Below, piece by piece: positions 6,438 through 13,052 of a stretch of DNA of 13,459 bases. Numbering within the stretch: the first letter of the stretch is position 1; each line of letters begins with the position of its first letter. Under the pieces are notes generated by a model. That model did no database searches, was not told the origin of the DNA, and saw only the letters and a list, made by a program, of their open reading frames with translations. Where the stretch lies: the NCBI GenBank assembly GCA_944390305.1, contig CALXPX010000026.1, forward strand, positions 1 through 13,459, written 5' to 3'. The translations under genes and the position numbers were made by a program. This DNA is from an uncultured Clostridia bacterium. Lineage in GTDB: Bacteria; Bacillota; Clostridia; TANB77; CAG-508.

Positions 6438-7839
6438 ATGTCACATCTTTTATTTGTTCCTCACTTGGTTTTAAAATTAGTTCATCATATAAAATTATAG
6501 ATGTCGAAACTCTTGAATCTACGTCTAAATCTTTAATCTCTGATGTACTATAATTAGTTACTACTGAATATGTATCTGTTTTTTTCTTTACTTTTACTAA
6601 AACTTTATCTAAATATCCAGCTCTGGTTCTTATGACATAATTTAAATCATTTTCTGTTATTATACAAGAATTTGGCACTTTATATCCTTCTGCATCCCAC
6701 CATATTATGTCAAATGTAGTTTTTCTATAACTTAGCAATTCGTCTATTCCTTCATTTATGCTAAATACTATTGTAACTTCGTTATTATCTTCTTTTATAA
6801 TATATTCTATTTTTGCATCAACTTCATTTGAACTTGGGAGAACTATTTTTACTTTATCTCCTATCTCTGCCATATTTGCTTCTTCGCTTTTTGATACACA
6901 TGCAATATATGCAATAAAATTGTTTACTATCTTTCCGCTTTCACTACTAGTAGATACTATCTGTCCAGTTTTTAAATTTAAATTTTCTAAAAATTCTTTA
7001 TTGATTTTAGAAAAGTCATTTGGAGTTAAAGTTTCTTCCAATCCATCTACTTTATATGATACTATTCCACTTTTAGTAGCATTTATATATTCTGCTCCAG
7101 AATTCAATTCATTTTCATATCCGCTTCTTTCATCTATTAATTTTTTCAAATAAGAACCACTTGGGCTTAATTCTCCGGCTATCTTCGCTTTTTTAGTTAC
7201 ATATTCTGATATATTCTTTTTATATTCTTTTATTTTTTGTACATCATTTAGGTCATAAACTTTGTCTAATGTTTCACTTATTTGTGTATCCAGTAGTTTA
7301 GTATCGGTTGAAAATAAATCTTCATTGTTTTCTTCCATTGCTTGTTGAATTTTCACATCTAAATCCGCTATTTTCTTTTTTAAGTCTTCTTCTCCTGATG
7401 AATAGTATCTAAATATTGGATCTCCGTTTGCTACTTTTTCTCCTTCACTTTTTATTTGCATCATACCATTTTTATAGTTTTCACCTTTTATAACTGTTTC
7501 ATCTCTTATAATGTATCCATTTACTGTTTCTTCTTCTGATATTTTTCCTTCTTTAACAACTACTGTATCTGTTGGATTTTTTATTAAATTATATACCGCA
7601 ACAGTTATATATATAAGTACAGCAATTAAAAGTGCTATTGCAAATAATACTTTTGCTTTATTTAGGTTTCTTATATTCATCTTTTTTTTCACTTTTATAT
7701 TAGTATTATTTGACTCTATATTTGAAAACATAGATTCTCTTTTATCTATTTTATTTTTATAGTTTACTCTTTTTTCTCTAGCACTTTTCTTTTTATTTTG
7801 TTCCTTTTGTTTATTTTTATTGATATTTTTATTCTTCAC
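6436..7839 (-). CDS. HlyD-like membrane-fusion/adaptor protein, GTG start
   Basis: 467 residues. A Lys/Asn-rich cytoplasmic N-terminus (1-60) is followed by one transmembrane helix (about 63-86), then an extracellular part: a lipoyl/barrel-like segment around 90-145 (VNGYIIRDETV; EGEKVANGDPIFRYYSSGEE), a coiled-coil hairpin (about 149-225), and a C-terminal beta-rich region. This is the layout of HlyD-family adaptors. Such genes commonly stand near sepF in clostridia with no exporter beside them, as here. The substrate is unknown, and a role in envelope or division is an inference from position. The start is GTG (7839-7837), with GGAGG six bases upstream. The gene overlaps the end of miaA by 11 bp, so it is probably translationally coupled. 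No clear terminator follows. Confidence 0.8.
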   Translation of the reverse strand: MKNKNINKNKQKEQNKKKSAREKRVNYKNKIDKRESMFSNIESNNTNIKVKKKMNIRNLNKAKVLFAIALLIAVLIYITVAVYNLIKNPTDTVVVKEGKISEEETVNGYIIRDETVIKGENYKNGMMQIKSEGEKVANGDPIFRYYSSGEEDLKKKIADLDVKIQQAMEENNEDLFSTDTKLLDTQISETLDKVYDLNDVQKIKEYKKNISEYVTKKAKIAGELSPSGSYLKKLIDERSGYENELNSGAEYINATKSGIVSYKVDGLEETLTPNDFSKINKEFLENLNLKTGQIVSTSSESGKIVNNFIAYIACVSKSEEANMAEIGDKVKIVLPSSNEVDAKIEYIIKEDNNEVTIVFSINEGIDELLSYRKTTFDIIWWDAEGYKVPNSCIITENDLNYVIRTRAGYLDKVLVKVKKKTDTYSVVTNYSTSEIKDLDVDSRVSTSIILYDELILKPSEEQIKDVT

Positions 7840-8749
7840 CTAATTCCTCCAAAATAATATCAACGTTATTATCATTTTTTGCATCTAACCAAATAGCATC
7901 TTTGTATGATTTAAACCATGTTATTTGTCTTTTAGCATATCTTCTACTTTCCATTTTTATTTTTTCTATCATTTCTTCTTTTGTAAGGTTTCCTTTAAAA
8001 TATTCTATTACTTCTTTATATCCCAAACCTTGCATAGCAGTTGGAAAATCTTTATATTTTTCTAGTAAAGTTTTTACTTCATTTATTAAACCGTTTTTTA
8101 TCATTAAATCTACTCTTTTATTTATTCTATCATAAAGCTTTTCTCTTTCCATATTTAGAACAAATATTTTATAATTATATTTGATACCTTTTTTTCTTGA
8201 TTCTATTTCTAGATCTGTTTTAGTTTTCCCTGTTAGATGATATATTTCTAATATTCTTAAAATTCTTTTTTTATCATTTATACTTATTTTCTCAATTGCT
8301 TTTTCATCAATTTTTTTAGCTTCTTTATATAATTTTTCTAATCCCTCATTTAAAACCCTTTTTTCTAATTCTTCTCTATACTTTAAATCTGTATCTATAT
8401 TAGGATATTCTATTCCATATATTAATGAATTTAAATATAATCCTGTTCCACCAACAATAATTGGTATTTTTCCATCTTTTAAAATTGTTTCTATCTTTTC
8501 TTCTGCATCTTTTTTAAAATTAGCAACACTATATCTTTCATCAGGTCTTACAAAATCTATTAGGTAATGCTTGGCTTCTTTTCTTTCCTCTAAAGTTGGC
8601 TTTGCTGTTCCTATATCCATATCTTTATAAATTTGCATTGAATCACAAGATATAATTTCTCCATTTATTTTTTTAGCAAGTTTTATTCCTAAACTAGTTT
8701 TTCCTGATGCAGTTGGTCCACATATTACAATTACTTTTGCCTTGTCCAT
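7829..8749 (-). CDS. miaA: tRNA dimethylallyltransferase MiaA
   Basis: A 306-residue enzyme that transfers the dimethylallyl group to N6 of A37 in tRNAs reading UNN codons. Visible marks: the P-loop GPTASGKTS at 11-19, SCDSMQIYKDMDIGTAKP at 34-51 with the catalytic Asp36, GGTGLYLNSLIYG at 100-112, AMQGLGYKE at 238-246, and RRYAKRQITWFK at 269-280. The length equals the family norm. AAGGAGC lies about 6 bases before the ATG. The four-helix membrane gene ends 39 bp upstream, and the HlyD-like gene overlaps the 3' end by 11 bp. Linkage to mutL is usual in Bacillota. Hfq, which often follows miaA, is not present. Confidence 0.97.
   Translation of the reverse strand: MDKAKVIVICGPTASGKTSLGIKLAKKINGEIISCDSMQIYKDMDIGTAKPTLEERKEAKHYLIDFVRPDERYSVANFKKDAEEKIETILKDGKIPIIVGGTGLYLNSLIYGIEYPNIDTDLKYREELEKRVLNEGLEKLYKEAKKIDEKAIEKISINDKKRILRILEIYHLTGKTKTDLEIESRKKGIKYNYKIFVLNMEREKLYDRINKRVDLMIKNGLINEVKTLLEKYKDFPTAMQGLGYKEVIEYFKGNLTKEEMIEKIKMESRRYAKRQITWFKSYKDAIWLDAKNDNNVDIILEELGEE
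7837..7850 (-). promoter_or_regulatory. Ribosome binding site deciding the GTG start of the HlyD-like gene
   Basis: GGAGG at 7850-7846 lies six bases before GTG 7839-7837, inside the last codons of miaA. The strong site and correct spacing support GTG rather than a later ATG. Confidence 0.75.
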
Positions 8750-8788
8750 TTTAAGCTCCTTTTTATTTGACGGTTTTTAAAACTTTTT

Positions 8789-9199
8789 CTATTTAAAACT
8801 TTGTATTCCTGTTTGAATATCCTTAATGTATATACATTCTATTACAAGTATTACTATAGCTATAATAAAATATATTATTATTTTTTTCTTAAATTTTTCA
8901 TTAGTTAAATCCTTTTCCTTTAGTTTTCTAATTTGCATAAGTATAGGCGTAGCTATGCAAATTAAGTTTATTGGTAAGAAGGCAAATATTATCATTTGTC
9001 TTGAAGCTTGTACTACTGCACTTTCTATTCCTTTTGAACTTATATTGTATATAACGTACAGAATTATATACATAAGTAAAATTCCTATAATAGTTATAGC
9101 TATCTTATTTTTTATTTCTATATTGCCTAAAGATCTATATAAAATTGTTATTGCAACTAAGTTTAAAATTACTATAAATCCTATAGTTATTATTTCCAT
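8789..9199 (-). CDS. Small four-helix membrane protein, function unknown
   Basis: 136 residues with four hydrophobic stretches at about 4-22, 33-52, 66-88 and 107-124. The loops are short and Lys-rich (KNK near 30-32; RKLKEKDLTNEKFKKK near 91-106), the latter consistent with a cytoplasmic loop between helices 3 and 4. No enzymatic motif or recognisable family is seen. It starts 6 bp after the mutL stop, and its ribosome binding site GGTAGGAAT overlaps the end of mutL, so it is in the mutL-miaA operon and probably coupled. Nothing ties it functionally to repair or tRNA modification. I do not recognise the family. Confidence 0.75.
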   Translation of the reverse strand: MEIITIGFIVILNLVAITILYRSLGNIEIKNKIAITIIGILLMYIILYVIYNISSKGIESAVVQASRQMIIFAFLPINLICIATPILMQIRKLKEKDLTNEKFKKKIIIYFIIAIVILVIECIYIKDIQTGIQSFK

Positions 9200-9205
9200 A
9201 TATTC

Positions 9206-11476
9206 CTACCTTCTTGAAAATCTTTTTTCTATATCTGTTTTTGACATTTTTATTACTGTTGGTCTACCATGTGGGCATGTAAATGGATTTGGTAGCTTTA
9301 ATAGTTGCTCCATTAGGCTATCTACTTCTTCTTTAGTTAAAGCCATATGAGCTTTTACTGCTGCTTTACATGCTACTGTTGCTAAAAATTTATTTTCTAG
9401 TTCTTGCTTAGCTGTTCTTGCAACAGTATTTATCTCATCTAATGTTTCTAAAAATATCTCTTTGGTATCAAAATCTAAACAAAATTCTGGTACTCCAGTT
9501 AATTTTACTGTATTATCTCCGAATTCATCTACAACAAATCCAGCTTTATTAAACATTTCTTTATTATCTTTAAAAATCCCCATTTCTTTGGTACTTAAAT
9601 TAATAATATCTGGTAAAAGCATAAGCTGTGAATCTTTTTCTCCATTACTATAATAATTAGCCTTTACTTTTTCATACATTATTCTTTCATGTGCTGCATG
9701 TTGGTCTAAAATATATAATTCATCTTCCATTGTTAAAATTATATATGTTTTAAAAGCAATACCAATAAATTTATATTTAGGGTTATTATCTATTCCTTCT
9801 TTTTCAAACATTGAAATTTCTTCACCAGTTATTGGAGTAATTGGATATTTAGAATCTTCCTCTGCTAATTTTTCTTCATATTCTTTTTTAGCTTCTTTTA
9901 TATCTCTTCCAAATAATCTTTTATACATTTCTTCAAAAGATTCTTCTTTTTCTGGTTCTTTTTCTTCTGCTTTTATATAATTAATATCTTCTTTTTCTTC
10001 ACTAATATTTTCTGTTTCTTTATTAAGTTTGCTCTCTTCTTTTATTAAATTTTCTTCCTTTGCAATTTCTTCTTCATTTTTTTCTTCTGTATTTTTTTGT
10101 TCTTCTTCTATAACTTTTGTACCTTCTTCTTTTTCTATATTTTCTTGTTTATTAATTTGTTCTTCTTCATTTTTCTTTTCTTCGAATGCTGCTTTTGTTA
10201 TGTCGGCTAGTTTTCTTCCTATTTCTTCTGGTGATTTTGTTTTTGTTAATTCATCTATAAATCTTCTTCTTGTTTCTTTATCTAAAGTACTTACTGTACT
10301 CTTAAATTCATTAAATTCTGGAATTTTCTTTGTTTCCTTCTCTTCTTCTTTTTCTTCTTTATTAATTTTCCAGCTATTTTGAGATACTTTGCTACTAAAT
10401 AAATTGTTATTTACATTTGAATTTATATTTTTTAATATATCATTTGGTGTTTCATCTGTATATGTTTTTTCTGTTTCTGGTACTAAATCGAATTTTAAAA
10501 GAGCCTGTTTTATTGCATTATATATTAGTTTAAATACTTTCCCTTCTTCTTGAAATCTAACTTCTAATTTTGTTGGATGAACATTTACATCCACTTTTTT
10601 AGGATCCATATCTATATTTAGTACTAAAAATCCATGTTTTCCTACAGTAACTAGCCCCTTAAAGCCTTGCTCTGCTGCACTAGTTAGTGTTTTATCTTTT
10701 ATATACCTTTTATTTACAAAAAACAATTGATTTGATCTATTAGATCTAGATATTGAAGGCTTTCCTATTACTCCTGTTACTTTCATTTCTTCATATTCAT
10801 AATCTACAGGTAATAAATTTTGTGCTATTTCTTTTCCAAAAATGTTATATATTACATCTTCTAATTTTCCACTTCCTGTTGTTTGAAGTGTTATTTTTCC
10901 TGTATTTATTAATTTAATTGATACATTTGGATTAGCTAATGCTATTCTTGTAATTGCATCTTCTATATATCCTGATTCTGTAAAATCTTTTTTCAAAAAT
11001 TTATATCTTACTGGTGTATTATAAAATAATTCTCTTACAGTTATACTGGTTCCTTCTGAACATCCCTCTTCGTGTTTATCTAGTATTTCTCCTCCTTCTA
11101 CTTCTATTTTATATCCTATATCACTGCCCTTTGTTTTAGATATCATTTCTACTTTAGCGATAGAAGCTATACTAGCTAATGCTTCTCCTCTAAACCCCAT
11201 AGATTTTACTGTATCTAAGTCTTCTGCTTTTCTTATTTTACTTGTTGCGTGTCTTTCAAATGCAATTTCCATATCATCTGGCAATATACCACTTCCATCA
11301 TCAGTAATTCTTATATAAGATATTCCTCCATTTTTAATTTCTACTGTTATATTTTTTGCTCCTGCATCTATTGAGTTTTCTACCATCTCTTTTACTACAG
11401 ATGCAGGTCTTTCAATAACTTCACCAGCAGCTATTTGATTTACGGTTAAGTCATCTAATAAAACTATTTTTCCCAT
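9206..11476 (-). CDS. mutL: DNA mismatch repair protein MutL (endonuclease type)
   Basis: 756 residues. The GHKL ATPase domain carries NQIAAGEVIERPASVVKE (13-30), ENSIDAGA (33-40), ITDDGSGI (57-64), ERHATSK (74-80) and GFRGEALASI (94-103). The C-terminal dimerisation/endonuclease domain has the metal-site motif DQHAAHERIMYEK (about 591-603), VACKAAVKAH (about 701-710) and CPHGRP (about 734-739). It is therefore a nicking MutL of the kind found in bacteria without MutH. Between them lies an unusually long, almost pure Glu/Lys/Asn linker (about 345-545), coded by a purine-rich stretch at roughly 9850-10450. AAGGAG at the start is well spaced. It heads a mutL-membrane protein-miaA-HlyD operon. 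mutS, its usual upstream neighbour, is absent; the upstream genes are divergent small Cys-rich peptides. Confidence 0.97.
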   Translation of the reverse strand: MGKIVLLDDLTVNQIAAGEVIERPASVVKEMVENSIDAGAKNITVEIKNGGISYIRITDDGSGILPDDMEIAFERHATSKIRKAEDLDTVKSMGFRGEALASIASIAKVEMISKTKGSDIGYKIEVEGGEILDKHEEGCSEGTSITVRELFYNTPVRYKFLKKDFTESGYIEDAITRIALANPNVSIKLINTGKITLQTTGSGKLEDVIYNIFGKEIAQNLLPVDYEYEEMKVTGVIGKPSISRSNRSNQLFFVNKRYIKDKTLTSAAEQGFKGLVTVGKHGFLVLNIDMDPKKVDVNVHPTKLEVRFQEEGKVFKLIYNAIKQALLKFDLVPETEKTYTDETPNDILKNINSNVNNNLFSSKVSQNSWKINKEEKEEEKETKKIPEFNEFKSTVSTLDKETRRRFIDELTKTKSPEEIGRKLADITKAAFEEKKNEEEQINKQENIEKEEGTKVIEEEQKNTEEKNEEEIAKEENLIKEESKLNKETENISEEKEDINYIKAEEKEPEKEESFEEMYKRLFGRDIKEAKKEYEEKLAEEDSKYPITPITGEEISMFEKEGIDNNPKYKFIGIAFKTYIILTMEDELYILDQHAAHERIMYEKVKANYYSNGEKDSQLMLLPDIINLSTKEMGIFKDNKEMFNKAGFVVDEFGDNTVKLTGVPEFCLDFDTKEIFLETLDEINTVARTAKQELENKFLATVACKAAVKAHMALTKEEVDSLMEQLLKLPNPFTCPHGRPTVIKMSKTDIEKRFSRR

Positions 11477-11516
11477 TCTTTTCTCCTTATATTGATTTTC
11501 TCTTATTTGTATATGA

Positions 11517-11545
11517 ATTATATCATTTGAAAATATTTTTGTACA
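11517..11545 (-). promoter_or_regulatory. Promoter of the mutL operon
   Basis: On the minus strand, TGTACA (11545-11540) is followed after 17 bases by a perfect TATAAT (11522-11517) with an extended -10 TG one base upstream (TGATATAAT). The spacing to the mutL ribosome binding site is reasonable. Confidence 0.7.
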
Positions 11546-11574
11546 GTATTCGTAACCAATTTATTTTATTATGA

Positions 11575-11588
11575 ATAGTATATACTAT
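11575..11588 (+). promoter_or_regulatory. 14-bp palindrome over the likely -10 of the Cys-rich peptide genes
   Basis: ATAGTATATACTAT is a perfect palindrome that contains TATACT (11581-11586), a plausible -10 for the plus-strand peptide genes (a weak TTTATT -35 lies at 11560-11565). The overlap of a dyad with the -10 suggests repressor control, but no regulator gene is nearby. The promoter itself is less certain than the palindrome. Confidence 0.45.
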
Positions 11589-11626
11589 ACAAAAGAAGTA
11601 AAAATTCTTTATGAGGGAGGTATCGT

Positions 11627-11746
11627 ATGAGAGGATGTAACGGAGAAATATTATGGTTCATAGTATTGATCTTATTACTTTGCGGATGCTGCGGTGGAAA
11701 CAACTGTGGATGCGGATGCGGAAATGATAACAACTGCGGTTGCTAG
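11627..11746 (+). CDS. Cys/Gly-rich small membrane peptide 1 (39 aa)
   Basis: A 39-residue peptide with nine Cys (4, 19, 21, 22, 27, 29, 31, 37, 39) and nine Gly. A hydrophobic segment ILWFIVLILLL (8-18) could be a short membrane helix. The C-terminal half is built of Cys-Gly and Asn-Asn units, with CCGGNN at 21-26. GAGGGAGG at 11613-11620 lies six bases before the ATG, a strong site that argues for a real gene despite the size. The second peptide gene follows 49 bp later on the same strand and shares CCGGNN, so a tandem duplication is likely. No family is recognised with certainty. It recalls the tiny Cys-rich or YjcZ-like peptides of spore-forming Bacillota, some annotated as 'chorion class high-cysteine' proteins. 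A spore-surface, metal-binding or cross-linking role is inference; a modified secreted peptide is an alternative, but no modification enzyme is near. Confidence 0.75.
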   Translation: MRGCNGEILWFIVLILLLCGCCGGNNCGCGCGNDNNCGC

Positions 11747-11795
11747 AAAATATTTTAACTACTCATAAAGTAGTATTTAGAAAGGAGGAAATGTA

Positions 11796-11909
11796 ATGCC
11801 AGATAAATGTGGATGCGGATTTGGAAGAGACAATGATTGCTGCTTCTTAATTATATTCTTAATATTAATATGCTGCTGCTGTGGTGGAAATAACAGAGGA
11901 TGCTGCTAG
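11796..11909 (+). CDS. Cys/Gly-rich small membrane peptide 2 (37 aa)
   Basis: A 37-residue peptide with ten Cys (5, 7, 15, 16, 26-29, 36, 37). The N-terminus KCGCGFGRDND (4-14) is followed by CC, a hydrophobic run FLIIFLILI (17-25), then CCCCGGNN (26-33) and a final CC. AAAGGAGGA at 11781-11789 gives a near-perfect ribosome binding site six bases before the ATG. It shares the order hydrophobic run - Cys cluster - GGNN - Cys end with peptide 1, and the codons for CCGGNN are nearly identical, which supports duplication. In this one the Cys flank both sides of the hydrophobic segment. The nine-residue core is short for a transmembrane helix unless the Cys are buried or acylated. A terminator follows 34 bp after the stop, so the two genes form a small bicistronic unit. 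The function is unknown. Confidence 0.75.
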   Translation: MPDKCGCGFGRDNDCCFLIIFLILICCCCGGNNRGCC

Positions 11910-11943
11910 TTATTAGCTAATAATATTAAAATTTATAAAACAT

Positions 11944-11975
11944 AAATCACTCATTTAATTATGGGTGATTTTTAA
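11944..11975 (+). terminator. Intrinsic terminator of the Cys-rich peptide genes
   Basis: AAATCACTCAT (11944-11954) pairs with ATGGGTGATTT (11961-11971), with one T-G wobble, around a 6-nt loop. It runs into TTTTTAATTATT. The position, 34 bp past the second stop, fits. Confidence 0.85.
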
Positions 11976-12064
11976 TTATTTAATAGTAACATACTAAGAA
12001 AGATTAATTATTAATTTTTTTATTAGATTATTAACTTTTTTATCATTTTATATATTTTTATCTA

Positions 12065-12103
12065 AAAAGCAAAAATACCAAAACTTTCAAAAGCTTTGGT
12101 ATT
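12065..12103 (-). terminator. Likely terminator of the HEPN-MNT transcript
   Basis: AATACCAAA (12074-12082) pairs with TTTGGTATT (12095-12103), and after one mismatch the inner bases CTT/AAG also pair. On the minus strand the stem is followed by TTTGCTTTTTAG. It lies about 260 bases past the MNT stop, leaving a long 3' untranslated region. On the plus strand the following bases are less U-rich. Confidence 0.6.
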
Positions 12104-12284
12104 CCTAATTTATAGTTTATCTTTTTTAACATTTTTTATCATTAAAATACATTTTATTAACAAGTAATTTCCTTTGTTTAAAACTATTTAAGTTTTCTTT
12201 TTTATTTCTGTCAAAAAGAATCATATTTCATATTCAGTTAAATTGGCTAATTTTTCTTGTTTTTCTTATACATTAGCATCACTT

Positions 12285-12321
12285 CACTTCTCACAGATGT
12301 AACTGTGTGATATGTAAAGTG
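12285..12321 (-). other. Imperfect nested hairpin downstream of the MNT gene
   Basis: An outer stem CACTT (12285-12289)/AAGTG (12317-12321) encloses an inner stem CACAG (12292-12296)/CTGTG (12303-12307) with loop ATGTAA. The patch is richer in G/C than its surroundings and starts 40 bases past the MNT stop, so it would lie in that gene's 3' untranslated region. It could be an RNA structure, a mobile-element end or a gene remnant. Confidence 0.3.
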
Positions 12322-12360
12322 GTAGCACACTTAAACCTTTATTATTGTTTGTATTCTATA

Positions 12361-12681
12361 TTATGCTACTTTTATTCCTGTATTTACAACTTCTCTTATA
12401 AAAGGATTTGAAATCTTTTTATAAGCTTCTGTTGTTATTGGGTGTGGCTCAATTCTAGTATCTATTTTCCATGTCAATCCTATTAGTTTTGCACCATCTT
12501 CAATGATGTCATTAAAATCGCTTGAAATAATTGCTATATCTATGTCACTATCTTCATGTGCTGTTCCTTTTGCATAAGAGCCAAATAATATAATTGCTTC
12601 TATTTTATAATATTTACTTATTTTCTCTATATATTTTTTTATTGACTCCATTATTCTTCTGTCAATAGTTCTTTTAACCAT
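12361..12681 (-). CDS. MNT-type minimal nucleotidyltransferase (antitoxin-like)
   Basis: 106 residues. LFGSYAKGTAHEDSDIDIAI (32-51) contains the GS-x10-DxD signature of the polymerase-beta-like minimal nucleotidyltransferases (Ser35, Asp46, Asp48). A third acidic position is probably Glu78 in TRIEPHPI (75-82), a sequence common in this family. Paired with a HEPN gene, such proteins act as antitoxins, in studied cases by adding AMP to the HEPN partner. The ATG at 12681 has GGAGGT six bases upstream, and overlaps the HEPN gene by 31 bp. A second ATG at 12651 overlaps the HEPN stop as TAATG and would give 96 residues; the ribosome binding site favours the longer form. The order HEPN then MNT is usual. 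All catalytic residues are present, so it appears intact. Confidence 0.88.
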   Translation of the reverse strand: MVKRTIDRRIMESIKKYIEKISKYYKIEAIILFGSYAKGTAHEDSDIDIAIISSDFNDIIEDGAKLIGLTWKIDTRIEPHPITTEAYKKISNPFIREVVNTGIKVA

Positions 12682-13052
12682 TTTCTTACCTCCTCAATAT
12701 TTTTTACTTGTTTCGTAGTATATTCATCTGTGCATTTTTGTTTAAAATTTTCTTTGTAATCATCATATCTTGCGCTTATATTAAATTGAGTAATTATTTG
12801 CAACTTTTCAATTTGTTCATCTGTTAAATCCAAATTACATTTTTCAGCCAAAGCTAATAAATTATGGGATTTTATTGTATATGGATTATTTTCATTTCTC
12901 TTTGCATATAATCCTTTTAATAACTTTTCTATAACAAAATGTCCTAAAAACAAAGTCCATGTATTCTTTTTATTTTTATACGTTACTTGCATCGCATCAT
13001 AATCTTCGTTACTACTATTTATCCAGTATTTTATTAAATTTATATTATCTAT
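12651..13052 (-). CDS. HEPN domain protein (toxin-like); start codon appears to be ATA
   Basis: The first ATG in frame is at 12992 and gives 113 residues, but that protein lacks the first HEPN helix. In-frame codons upstream continue without a stop and encode a good HEPN N-terminus (INLIKYWINSSNEDYDAM) back to ATA 13052-13050. This ATA sits four bases behind a perfect AAAGGAGG, exactly where ATG is expected, giving 133 residues. Further along are HFVIEKLLKGLYAKR (family pattern H-x-x-x-EK-x-L-K), KSHNLLALAEK, and FNISARYDDYKE (the RYxD element of the PF05168-like group). I see no R-x4-6-H ribonuclease motif, so activity as an RNase is uncertain. HEPN partners of MNT proteins are often toxins or RNA-targeting. 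Options: a rare ATA start, a start-codon mutation that silences or shortens the protein, or a sequence error. It overlaps the MNT gene. Confidence 0.75.
   Translation of the reverse strand: MDNINLIKYWINSSNEDYDAMQVTYKNKKNTWTLFLGHFVIEKLLKGLYAKRNENNPYTIKSHNLLALAEKCNLDLTDEQIEKLQIITQFNISARYDDYKENFKQKCTDEYTTKQVKNIEEVRKWLKELLTEE
12683..12695 (-). promoter_or_regulatory. Ribosome binding site deciding the MNT start
   Basis: GAGGAGGT lies within HEPN codons for Glu-Glu-Val, six bases before ATG 12681. It supports the 31-bp-overlap start over the TAATG start at 12651, which has only weak purines before it. Confidence 0.65.

Larger units (their letters stand above)
11976..12360. other. AT-rich intergenic stretch without a convincing gene
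   Basis: About 385 bases between the peptide terminator and the MNT gene. It holds an imperfect 20-bp tandem repeat (12007-12026 and 12027-12046, 17 of 20 identical, simple A/T sequence), a minus-strand terminator (12065-12103), and a more G/C-rich structured patch (12285-12321). The longest open stretches on the minus strand are 12126-12224 (32 codons) and 12247-12330 (27 codons, GTG start). Neither has a ribosome binding site, and I do not call them genes. They could be remnants of a decayed gene. Confidence 0.5.

Noticed and set aside
6758..7762. Plus-strand ORFs antisense to the HlyD-like gene
   Set aside because: Shadows within a well-supported minus-strand gene.
7902..8135. Plus-strand 77-codon ORF
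   Set aside because: Antisense to conserved MiaA motifs.
8826..9350. 174-codon plus-strand ORF with hydrophobic segments
   Set aside because: Antisense to the four-helix membrane gene and the mutL end; hydrophobicity is a mirror of the real gene's codons, and the well-spaced start signals are on the minus strand.
10029..10382. 117-codon plus-strand ORF rich in Ser and Phe
   Set aside because: Antisense to the Glu/Lys-rich MutL linker; the purine-rich codons read as Ser/Phe on the other strand. No ribosome binding site.
11627..11909. Cys-rich peptides as lanthipeptide or other modified bacteriocin precursors
   Set aside because: No modification enzyme, protease or exporter nearby; Cys lie within and around a hydrophobic segment rather than behind a leader peptide.
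12007..12046. CRISPR-like or functional tandem repeat
   Set aside because: Only two imperfect A/T-rich copies with no spacers; best read as simple sequence.
12126..12224. Minus-strand 32-codon ORF in the 12 kb gap
   Set aside because: No ribosome binding site, Lys/Asn-rich composition expected from A/T-rich DNA, no recognisable motif.
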